From an uncultured Lachnospiraceae bacterium (GTDB taxonomy: Bacteria; Bacillota; Clostridia; Lachnospirales; Lachnospiraceae): 6,138 bases of DNA. The stretch lies in NCBI GenBank assembly GCA_902782715.1, contig CACZOG010000195.1:1-6138 (forward strand), given 5' to 3'. Position numbers and translations under genes: made by a program. Of the stretch, positions 1 to 4,765 are shown in pieces (the stretch's first letter is position 1; each line of letters begins with the position of its first letter). The notes beneath the pieces were generated by a model that was not told the DNA's origin, made no database searches, and saw nothing but the letters and a program-made list of their open reading frames with translations.

Positions 1-140
1 AAAAGTTCACAGATGATCGCGCCGAATTCGTCCGATGTTCTGGACATCTTGGACATGATCTTGAATTTGACGAGGAGTTCCTCGCCCTTGTAAACACCGA
101 AATTGATATTTGTGTTGCCTACATCACATACCAGTAACAT
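1..140 (-). CDS. coaX: Type III pantothenate kinase (CoaX), N-terminal part, cut by window edge
   Basis: Only the first 46 codons are visible, from the ATG at 140-138 to the window edge. The product begins MLLVCDVGNTNINFGVY. D6-x-G8-N9-T10-N11 is the phosphate-binding motif at the extreme N-terminus of type III pantothenate kinases (ASKHA fold). The later stretch SRTSDEFG (residues 33-40) matches the conserved R-T-x-D-E-[FY]-G region of the family. The enzyme phosphorylates pantothenate in the cytoplasm, the first step of coenzyme A synthesis; the type III form typically needs a monovalent cation and is not feedback-inhibited by CoA (family knowledge). The start is supported by GAGGTG six bases upstream. 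It lies 109 bases downstream of the DUF6145-like gene on the same strand, with a hairpin repeat filling the gap. The catalytic C-terminal part is outside the window, so I cannot tell whether the gene is intact. Confidence 0.9.
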   Translation of the reverse strand, partial: MLLVCDVGNTNINFGVYKGEELLVKFKIMSKMSRTSDEFGAIICEL

Positions 141-146
141 TTTTTA

Positions 147-152
147 CACCTC
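147..152 (-). promoter_or_regulatory. Ribosome binding site of coaX, located inside the repeat edge
   Basis: On the minus strand GAGGTG (152 to 147) is followed by six bases and the coaX ATG at 140, which is good Shine-Dalgarno spacing. The same hexamer is the conserved outer edge of the hairpin repeat (CACCTC on the plus strand) and occurs identically in the other copy at 1745-1750, where no start codon follows. Confidence 0.7.
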
Positions 153-176
153 ATCCGTCGACTTCGTCGACACCTT

Positions 177-230
177 GTCTCCGCTCCCGCTCCGCTCGGC
201 ACAAAGCCGATGTCCACCGGACATCGTGCG
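177..230. repeat. Extra hairpin-bearing block inside repeat copy A
   Basis: This block separates the two halves that are contiguous in copy B (CACCTT followed directly by CCCCTCAAGGGG). It contains a strong hairpin with stem CGATGTCC (208-215), loop ACC (216-218) and stem GGACATCG (219-226). A second possible stem, CGGC (197-200) with GCCG (206-209), overlaps the first by two bases, so the two may be mutually exclusive. The left part is a C-rich run of CCGCTC-like units (181-197). Whether copy A gained the block or copy B lost it cannot be decided here. Confidence 0.6.
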
Positions 231-249
231 CCCTCAAGGGGAAGCCTTT

Positions 250-624
250 TTATTGTTCATGTTCTCCGCCGAGTTCTGCGAGGATCTGGGCGGGGTCTTC
301 TTTTAACACGAATACTCTGTAGTAAAGACCGAGTGCCTCGAACAGTTCTCTTTTCTTCTTCTGAACCTCTTTGACAAGAAGTCCCGCGCTTATTTCGTCA
401 TAGTAGAAATCATCGGGATCCGAATCTGTCTGAATGATAGGCAGGCCGTCTTCGTCAAATGCGATAAGAAAGATGCCGCCGACTTCCTCCGTAAAAAGAA
501 CGCACATGATGTGAAGTTCCTCTTTAACGGATTCGGGAATCTTATCAAATTCTTTGTTAAAATAATACTTCTTCTCGTAAGCGTTTGAGCCGCAGAGAAC
601 TATTTTATCTTCTGTATTTGCCAT
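250..624 (-). CDS. Small conserved protein, DUF6145-like, function unknown
   Basis: This is a 124-residue acidic protein with no signal peptide or membrane segment, presumably cytosolic. The N-terminus (DKIVLCGSNAYEKKYYF, residues 6-22) and the stretch IMCVLFTEEVGGIF (39-52) resemble what I remember of the DUF6145 family, found mainly in Lachnospiraceae. That assignment is from memory and not confirmed. No catalytic motif is evident; residues 84-100 (SAGLLVKEVQKKKRELF within the C-terminal half) look helical and charged. The ATG at 624-622 lies only two bases after the argF stop codon, with CAGG upstream inside the end of argF as a weak ribosome binding site, so translation is probably coupled to argF. 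The gene ends at 250, three bases before repeat copy A. Its place after argF suggests co-expression under arginine control but does not reveal its role. Confidence 0.8.
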   Translation of the reverse strand: MANTEDKIVLCGSNAYEKKYYFNKEFDKIPESVKEELHIMCVLFTEEVGGIFLIAFDEDGLPIIQTDSDPDDFYYDEISAGLLVKEVQKKKRELFEALGLYYRVFVLKEDPAQILAELGGEHEQ

Positions 625-626
625 TT

Positions 627-1640
627 TTATACCTGTTCATTCTCGAATGCGCCGAGTGTTGCAGCCATAACGGCTTTGATCGTATGCATTCTGTTTTCTG
701 CCTCTTCGAATACTCTTGAGTATGAAGATTCAAATACTTCGTCGGTTACTTCCATTTCTTCAAGACCGAATTTCTCGCCGATCTCTTTACCGATCTTGGT
801 CTTTAAGTCATGGTATGAAGGAAGGCAGTGAAGGAAGATCGCTTTCTCGCCTGCGTTCTTCATGACATCCATGGTTACCCTGTAAGGAGTAAGGTCGTCG
901 ATTCTCTCCTGCCATACTTCTTCGGGTTCGCCCATTGATACCCATACGTCTGTACAGATGATGTCTGCGCCCTTTGTTCCTTCGTTAACATCTTCCGTAA
1001 GTCTGATGCTTCCGCCCGATAACTTGCAGTACTCTTCGCACTGTGCGACAAGTTCGGGTGAAGGGAAGTATTTCTTGGGTGCACATGCCGTAAAATGCAT
1101 TCCCATCTTAGAGCATGCGATCATGTATGAATTGCCCATGTTATATCTTGCGTCGCCCATGTATGTAAGCTTCTTGCCTTCAAGATCACCAAGCTGCTCT
1201 CTTATCGTGAGCATATCCGCAAGCATCTGTGTGGGATGATATTCGTTGGTAAGACCGTTCCAGATGGGAACGTCTGAATACTTTGCAAGTTCCTCAACTA
1301 TTGTCTGCTCGAATCCGCGATATTCGATACCGTCATAGATTCTTGAGAGAACTCTTGCTGTATCTGCAATGCTCTCCTTCTTACCGATCTGCGAGCAGCT
1401 CGGATCAAGGTATGTTGCATGCATTCCAAGGTCAAAAGCACCTACTTCAAACGAGCATCTTGTTCTCGTACTTGTCTTTTCGAAGATAAGAACAACATTC
1501 TTTCCCTTAAGTTCATCCATGGGGATGCCGTTCTTTTTCTTATATTTAAGTTTGGCCGACAGATCGAGAAGGTACTCGATCTCTTCTTTTGTAAAATCCT
1601 TAAGTGTAAGGAAATCCCTGCCTTTTAAACTGATACTCAT
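627..1640 (-). CDS. argF: Ornithine carbamoyltransferase
   Basis: The 337-residue product has the usual length for this enzyme, which transfers the carbamoyl group of carbamoyl phosphate to ornithine to give citrulline in arginine synthesis (or the reverse in arginine catabolism). Visible signatures are the carbamoyl-phosphate loop STRTR (57-61), HPTQ (135-138), the ornithine-binding region DVWVSMGE (231-238, with the SMG loop) and HCLP (271-274, carrying the catalytic Cys272). The C-terminal ENRMHTIKAVM (315-325) is also typical. The SMG loop and HCLP favour ornithine over aspartate or N-acetylornithine as acceptor. The ATG at 1640 is preceded by a strong GGAGGG. An ARG box and TATAAT lie upstream, and the DUF6145-like gene follows after two bases. 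Biosynthetic ArgF is more likely than catabolic ArcB, because no arcA or arcC neighbour is seen and ArgR-type repression is predicted; only wider context would settle it. Confidence 0.96.
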   Translation of the reverse strand: MSISLKGRDFLTLKDFTKEEIEYLLDLSAKLKYKKKNGIPMDELKGKNVVLIFEKTSTRTRCSFEVGAFDLGMHATYLDPSCSQIGKKESIADTARVLSRIYDGIEYRGFEQTIVEELAKYSDVPIWNGLTNEYHPTQMLADMLTIREQLGDLEGKKLTYMGDARYNMGNSYMIACSKMGMHFTACAPKKYFPSPELVAQCEEYCKLSGGSIRLTEDVNEGTKGADIICTDVWVSMGEPEEVWQERIDDLTPYRVTMDVMKNAGEKAIFLHCLPSYHDLKTKIGKEIGEKFGLEEMEVTDEVFESSYSRVFEEAENRMHTIKAVMAATLGAFENEQV

Positions 1641-1647
1641 TTATGTT

Positions 1648-1653
1648 CCCTCC
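1648..1653 (-). promoter_or_regulatory. Ribosome binding site of argF
   Basis: GGAGGG on the minus strand, seven bases before the ATG at 1640. The match is strong and fixes the argF start. Confidence 0.85.
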
Positions 1654-1684
1654 GGTTTTTGCTTTTATTCTTTATGAATTACAA

Positions 1685-1710
1685 AAGCCATATGATTATA
1701 CATATGGCTT
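1685..1710. repeat. Perfect 10-bp palindrome enclosing the argF -10 box
   Basis: AAGCCATATG (1685-1694) pairs perfectly with CATATGGCTT (1701-1710) around a six-base centre. On the minus strand that centre reads TATAAT. The structure lies about 45 bases upstream of the argF start and overlaps the ARG box by three bases (1708-1710). On the minus strand it is followed only by TTG, not a T-run, so it is a poor intrinsic terminator. It may be an operator or a coincidental symmetry around the promoter. Confidence 0.75.
1695..1700 (-). promoter_or_regulatory. Probable -10 box of the argF promoter
   Basis: A perfect TATAAT on the minus strand. The hexamer 17 bases upstream (TAAATA, 1723 to 1718) matches TTGACA at only three of six positions, so the -35 is weak. 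Transcription would start near 1688, giving a leader of about 48 bases before the argF ATG, too short for a T-box or attenuator. The weak -35 lies inside the ARG box, consistent with a repressible promoter. Confidence 0.6.
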
Positions 1711-1725
1711 GAATACTTATTTATG
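1708..1725 (-). promoter_or_regulatory. ARG box (arginine repressor ArgR/AhrC operator) of argF
   Basis: The minus strand reads CATAAATAAGTATTCAAG. Against the Bacillus ARG-box consensus as I recall it (CATGAATAAAAATKCAAK), 15 of 18 positions agree; the core TAAATAAGTATTCA fits the palindrome TGAATwwwwATTCA at 12 of 14. It covers the -35/spacer region just upstream of TATAAT, the usual place for a repressor operator, and the next gene is argF. Only one full box is evident, whereas ArgR hexamers often use two; a partial half-site (ATGAAT, 1673-1678) lies downstream of the -10. Confidence 0.7.
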
Positions 1726-1744
1726 TAGAACTGATAAGCTTTTC

Positions 1745-1794
1745 CACCTCATCCGATTTCCTTCGGAAATCACCTTCCCCTCAAGGGGAAGGCT
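1745..1794 (-). repeat. Double-hairpin intergenic repeat, copy B (compact form)
   Basis: The plus strand reads CACCTCATCC, then a hairpin with stem GATTTCC (1755-1761), loop TTC and stem GGAAATC (1765-1771), then a second hairpin with stem CCTTCCCC (1773-1780), loop TCAA and stem GGGGAAGG (1785-1792). It begins about five bases after the stop codon of the cell-wall hydrolase, in the same orientation as copy A. The G+C-rich second hairpin could protect or end the hydrolase mRNA, but no T-run follows on the minus strand, so it is not a classic intrinsic terminator. Confidence 0.8.
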
Positions 1795-1799
1795 ATGCT

Positions 1800-2918
1800 T
1801 TAGTAGAATACGTGTGCTCCGATAACGATACCGCTCTCGCCGGAACCTGCTCTGTGGAAGTTCTTTGCATCTCCGACCGTTGTGGCACCTTCAAGAGCTT
1901 CTCTTGCTGCCTGCATACACTCTTCGTTAACGCCGTTTGCAAGGATAACATCCAGTGAACCGTTGCTTGCCGGTCCGAACTGTCCGGGAGCATAGATAAC
2001 TTCTGCGATCGAGTTGGGATACTTGGCACTCTTAACTCTGTTAAGAACTACCGCACCTACCGCAAGCTTACCGTCATAACACTGGTTGCCTGCTTCTGCC
2101 TGAATGATCGCGCCGAGAAGAGTAGTTTCGTCAACCGATGCGGAATATGCGCCCTGGTTGGCTGTAAGCTTGGCTTTTTCCAAAGCTGCGATAGCTTCAC
2201 GTGCTTTGATCTCTTCCATTGTCTCGCCGTTTTCAATGAAGAATTCAACATCTACGTAATCCGCCGAAACATATCTAACTGCGCCTTTATAATCTACTTC
2301 AACCCAGTCTTCGAGTTCATCGAGAACGGTCCATTCGGAATTGATCTCGAACAATCCGTCTGTCTCTGCCTCTGTGCTGGGACCTTTTCTGATTCTTAAG
2401 CATTCAACATTTACGCGTGCGATCTTATCACAGACCTGCTCTGCGTACTCTCTTGCTTCTTCACCGAAATAAAGGAAATCGTTTCTGACCCATCCGACCA
2501 GTTCGCCGGATTCGATCTTTGTCCAGCCGTCGCCTTTTTCAAGGATCGTTCCGCCGCATTTGTTGTAAAGCATTCCGACAACTTCACAGTCGGTGTTTGC
2601 TTCGGCTCTGACGTTAACTGAATTCTGAACGTTCGCCATAACGAAGTTGACATCTTCTTCCTCTTCGGGAACTTCTTCAACTTCGGGTTCGGTTGTATCG
2701 ACGTTTTTTGTAATCTCTACAAAAATATCTTTTTCGGTAATTCCGGCAGCACCCTGATCGAGTATGAAGGATTCCTGTTCAACTTCGGGAACTTCTACAA
2801 CCGGTGCTTTCTTGTCTGCCGCTGCTTTCTTACCAAAAGGCGATGCACCTATACTTATTAAAGATAAAATGAATGCGCATGTTAAAGCAGTAATGCGCAC
2901 TGTAAAATTTTTTGACAT
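1800..2918 (-). CDS. Secreted cell-wall hydrolase, SH3b-SH3b-Hydrolase_2 (SleB type)
   Basis: From the ATG at 2918 the product is 372 residues. An alternative TTG start at 2930 adds four residues (MVSF); positions below count from that TTG. Residues 5-30 form a signal peptide: a positive N-region (KNFTVR) and a hydrophobic core to ISIGAS. An acidic, Pro-rich linker (about 40-94) follows, then two bacterial SH3 repeats: about 98-155 (NVRAEA, GWVRNDFL) and 172-228 (LRIRKGPS, WVEV, YVSADYV). A helical linker (235-258) leads to a Hydrolase_2/SleB-like catalytic domain at 271-376. That domain shows IIQAEAGNQ (candidate catalytic Glu279), LAVGAVVLNRV, a QF at 317-318 and the typical end HVFY. Family members cleave peptidoglycan glycan strands, best known in spore cortex lysis, but vegetative roles are common; here export and SH3 wall binding suggest remodelling outside the membrane. 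It has its own promoter. Neither start has a convincing Shine-Dalgarno; ATG is preferred on codon grounds. Confidence 0.88.
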   Translation of the reverse strand: MSKNFTVRITALTCAFILSLISIGASPFGKKAAADKKAPVVEVPEVEQESFILDQGAAGITEKDIFVEITKNVDTTEPEVEEVPEEEEDVNFVMANVQNSVNVRAEANTDCEVVGMLYNKCGGTILEKGDGWTKIESGELVGWVRNDFLYFGEEAREYAEQVCDKIARVNVECLRIRKGPSTEAETDGLFEINSEWTVLDELEDWVEVDYKGAVRYVSADYVDVEFFIENGETMEEIKAREAIAALEKAKLTANQGAYSASVDETTLLGAIIQAEAGNQCYDGKLAVGAVVLNRVKSAKYPNSIAEVIYAPGQFGPASNGSLDVILANGVNEECMQAAREALEGATTVGDAKNFHRAGSGESGIVIGAHVFY

Positions 2919-3019
2919 AAAACTGACCAATTTTGTAATCTGTATCTTTTCGACTTAAATCACAACTGCACTCTTTAAATCTTAAAACCCGGGATGTCCA
3001 AAAATGTTGCTTATGTGCA

Positions 3020-3048
3020 ATAATAACAAAATTAAATGTGATTGTCAA
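3020..3048 (-). promoter_or_regulatory. Sigma-A promoter of the cell-wall hydrolase
   Basis: On the minus strand there is a perfect TTGACA (3048 to 3043), a 17-base spacer and TATTAT (3025 to 3020, five of six matches to TATAAT). The start of transcription should fall near 3013, leaving a leader of about 95 bases before the ATG at 2918. Being this near consensus suggests strong expression by the housekeeping sigma factor rather than a sporulation sigma. Confidence 0.8.
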
Positions 3049-3054
3049 ATTTCA

Positions 3055-3069
3055 GGCCTTTTTAAGGCT
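3055..3069 (-). terminator. Weak hairpin after the PHP gene, possible terminator
   Basis: GCCTT (3056-3060) and AAGGC (3064-3068) form a short five-bp stem with a three-base loop, extendable by one G-U pair, just after the PHP stop codon. On the minus strand it is followed by CTGAAATTTG, with no T-run. It is the only candidate end for the lysA-deoC-DUF368-PHP transcript before the next promoter, but it is weak, and read-through into the hydrolase gene is possible. Confidence 0.3.
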
Positions 3070-3071
3070 CG

Positions 3072-3845
3072 TTAACGTATCTCTACAGGGGCTAAAATAT
3101 CGCCCTTTGAACTCCTCCAGTATACTCCGTCGGAGATGATGTAATCCTCTCTATCGAGGATGGCTCTGCATAATTCAGCGGATGTCTTAAACCTCTTTTT
3201 AAAGGCCATTCCGCCTCCGAAGAGATTGGTTGAATGCACGTCAGAACCCGCCGTTATGGGCTTTTGGTATTTGATTGCAAGCTCAAGTGCCATGTCATTC
3301 CACGAAGGATCGTTATGCGACTTGCTTATCGGGCTTGAATGTGTTGCGTTAAATGCCTCTATCGCATCCGCATATTCCGGAAAAACCCTTACCTCGGGAA
3401 TGTACGGTTCAACTCTGTAAGGATGCGCCTGTGAAACGAATCCGCCCGACGAATGAACGAGATTGTACTGTTCTTCGATCGTACTCGTTCTTAATGCGGG
3501 GTTGTTGATAAACCATTCGACATCGAGTCCGAGGATCAGGAATTCGGTTCCCTGATAGCCCGTTTCCATTCCGAAGAATACATCGAAATCGTTCTCGTCT
3601 CCGAATCTTTTCGCATCTCTGTAACCCGTGGAATACTGTATCATCCAGTCCTTCCATCCGAGCTCTCTGCTTATGCATGTATTACCGCCCCAGTTGTGAT
3701 CGGTAAAAAAAGCACCCGTATAACCAAACTCCTTGCAAGCCTTTGCCATCTCGTATCCGCTGTTTGATCCGCATGCGCTGCCCTGATTGGTGTGCATGTG
3801 TGTCTCGTAAAAATACGGATAGTCTTTTTGAATGTTAATTTTCAT
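3072..3845 (-). CDS. PHP-domain metal-dependent phosphoesterase, substrate unknown
   Basis: This 257-residue, apparently cytosolic protein consists of one PHP domain, a distorted barrel with a cluster of two or three metals. The expected ligands are visible in order: H16-x-H18 (HMHT), D49-H50 (FTDHN), E94 (GMETGY), H141 (QAHPYR), and D202-x-H204 (GSDVH). The set is complete, so the enzyme is probably active. There is no polymerase domain. It is roughly the size of small PHP phosphatases and nucleases such as histidinol-phosphate phosphatase (HisK) or nucleoside-monophosphate phosphoesterases, but nothing visible fixes the substrate and no histidine genes are nearby. The ATG at 3845 has AGGGGA close upstream, with tight spacing. 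It follows the DUF368 gene by 22 bases and is probably the last gene of the lysA operon. Its neighbours (deoC, a lipid-carrier transporter) do not point to a single role. Confidence 0.85.
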   Translation of the reverse strand: MKINIQKDYPYFYETHMHTNQGSACGSNSGYEMAKACKEFGYTGAFFTDHNWGGNTCISRELGWKDWMIQYSTGYRDAKRFGDENDFDVFFGMETGYQGTEFLILGLDVEWFINNPALRTSTIEEQYNLVHSSGGFVSQAHPYRVEPYIPEVRVFPEYADAIEAFNATHSSPISKSHNDPSWNDMALELAIKYQKPITAGSDVHSTNLFGGGMAFKKRFKTSAELCRAILDREDYIISDGVYWRSSKGDILAPVEIR

Positions 3846-3867
3846 GTGTCCCCTTTTTTAGTCTTAA

Positions 3868-4749
3868 CTATACCTGTTCTTCAACCTTAAAGTTGCTTAA
3901 AAAATATGCAGCTATAAATCCGCCGATCACGCATGCGGCGGAAATAAGTCCGCTTACTATCGTGTAATGTTCGAAGATCGGAAAGATCATCAACGTTGAT
4001 GATACCACTATTCCGACTACCGCGTGAAATGCCTGCGAATGGAATTTCTTAAAGATATACTCGATAAGTCTCGCAAGCGCGGCTGCCGTTGCAAGCATTC
4101 CTATTACCCACGGAATGATGACCTCGAGTTTAAAGCCCGCAAGTCCCGCATTGAACGCTTCGTATATTCCGAGGCTCATCATGATCGAGGAGCTTGTAAG
4201 GCCGGGTATTACGATACTAAGGCCCCACATAATGCCCGAGAAAAAATACCATCCGATGTTCGGCGTAATGTTTGCACTCGGAAGCAGTGCGACGGTTAAA
4301 AGCATTGCGAACATTGAAACGAATGCCACTGCCATCGACACGTAAGAGCTTGCGCTTCTTCCTTTTTTGCCCGCTTCTTTATACAGAGACGGAAGATTTC
4401 CGAATATAAGACCGATAAAAGTCCATATCGTATATACTTCAAATCTGTCAAACATGAATTTGATAAGATTCGATACCGCGAAAAATCCGACACCCCATCC
4501 TATTCCGATGAATAAATATATCTGCCAGTGCTTTTTTATCGCCTTAAACGGGTGAGAGAAAAGCTCCATTATCAAAGGATACATGCCGAGAACCACACAG
4601 AGCACGCCTCCCGAGAAACCCGGAAGGATCGCTCCCGCTCCCACGGCAACGCCACAGACTAAATCTATTATGATATTGGCAATCTTACTTCTTTCTTTTT
4701 TCTCCGACGTCTCAACCTTTTCTGTTGGTTCATTGTTGTCAGTTCCCAT
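3868..4749 (-). CDS. DUF368 membrane protein, probable undecaprenyl-phosphate translocase (PopT type)
   Basis: The product is a 293-residue multi-pass membrane protein. After a charged, cytosolic-looking N-terminus (1-22, rich in E and K), hydrophobic segments lie at about 24-60, 78-98, 104-121, 136-157, 166-196, 208-230, 243-258 and 263-285. Two related re-entrant-like motifs, GAGAILPGFSGG (37-48) and SIVIPGLTSSSIM (178-190), mark the internal duplication typical of DUF368. Members were reported in recent work to recycle the lipid carrier undecaprenyl phosphate across the membrane for wall and surface polymer synthesis (PopT); this function is by family, not shown here. The first motif keeps P-G-x-S-G-G while the second has P-G-x-T-S-S. 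It lies 16 bases after deoC, with only a weak GAAGTG before the ATG, so it may rely on coupling. It shares the operon with lysA, which draws on the wall precursor diaminopimelate. Confidence 0.9.
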   Translation of the reverse strand: MGTDNNEPTEKVETSEKKERSKIANIIIDLVCGVAVGAGAILPGFSGGVLCVVLGMYPLIMELFSHPFKAIKKHWQIYLFIGIGWGVGFFAVSNLIKFMFDRFEVYTIWTFIGLIFGNLPSLYKEAGKKGRSASSYVSMAVAFVSMFAMLLTVALLPSANITPNIGWYFFSGIMWGLSIVIPGLTSSSIMMSLGIYEAFNAGLAGFKLEVIIPWVIGMLATAAALARLIEYIFKKFHSQAFHAVVGIVVSSTLMIFPIFEHYTIVSGLISAACVIGGFIAAYFLSNFKVEEQV

Positions 4750-4765
4750 TTTACACTTCGATTCT

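Larger units (their letters stand above)
147..247 (-). repeat. Double-hairpin intergenic repeat, copy A (expanded form)
   Basis: The plus strand reads CACCTCATCC, then a hairpin with stem GTCGAC (157-162), loop TTC and stem GTCGAC (166-171), then ACCTT. After about 54 extra bases it resumes with CCCTCAAGGGGAAGCC (231-246). The outer blocks match copy B at 1745-1794: the shared edge is CACCTCATCCG, the first hairpin is conserved in architecture (same TTC loop) but not in stem sequence, and the block around CCCTCAAGGGGAAG is shared. It begins three bases after the stop codon of the DUF6145-like gene and ends in the coaX ribosome binding site. It contains no transposase, so it is best read as a short non-autonomous palindromic repeat (REP- or MITE-like). 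I know similar repeats from Lachnospiraceae genomes, but the name and copy number cannot be given from this window. Confidence 0.8.

Noticed and set aside
103..322. Two open frames of 67-70 codons on the plus strand across the coaX start and repeat copy A
   Set aside because: They run antisense to coaX and the DUF6145-like gene and through a hairpin repeat, with no initiation signal or recognisable product.
1641..1694. A T-box or arginine attenuator in the argF leader
   Set aside because: With transcription starting near 1688 the leader is only about 48 bases, holding a strong ribosome binding site and no terminator-like hairpin or T-box sequence.
1685..1710. The 26-base palindrome upstream of argF as an intrinsic terminator of the hydrolase transcript
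   Set aside because: On the minus strand the stem is A+T-rich and followed only by TTG before mixed sequence, with no T-run. Its centre is a perfect TATAAT next to an ARG box, so a promoter or operator role fits better.
1745..1794. Repeat copy B as a classic Rho-independent terminator
   Set aside because: The second hairpin is strong and G+C-rich, but on the minus strand it is followed by TGATTTCC rather than a T-run, and the same unit recurs elsewhere as a repeat. It may still stabilise 3' ends.
3409..3678. An 89-codon open frame on the minus strand within the PHP gene
   Set aside because: It lies entirely inside the well-supported PHP reading frame, is Arg-rich as expected for an off-frame translation, and shows no recognisable domain.
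4024..4299. A 91-codon open frame on the plus strand opposite the DUF368 gene
   Set aside because: It is antisense to a clear multi-pass membrane protein gene, has no ribosome binding site and has a low-complexity basic composition; it is a shadow frame.
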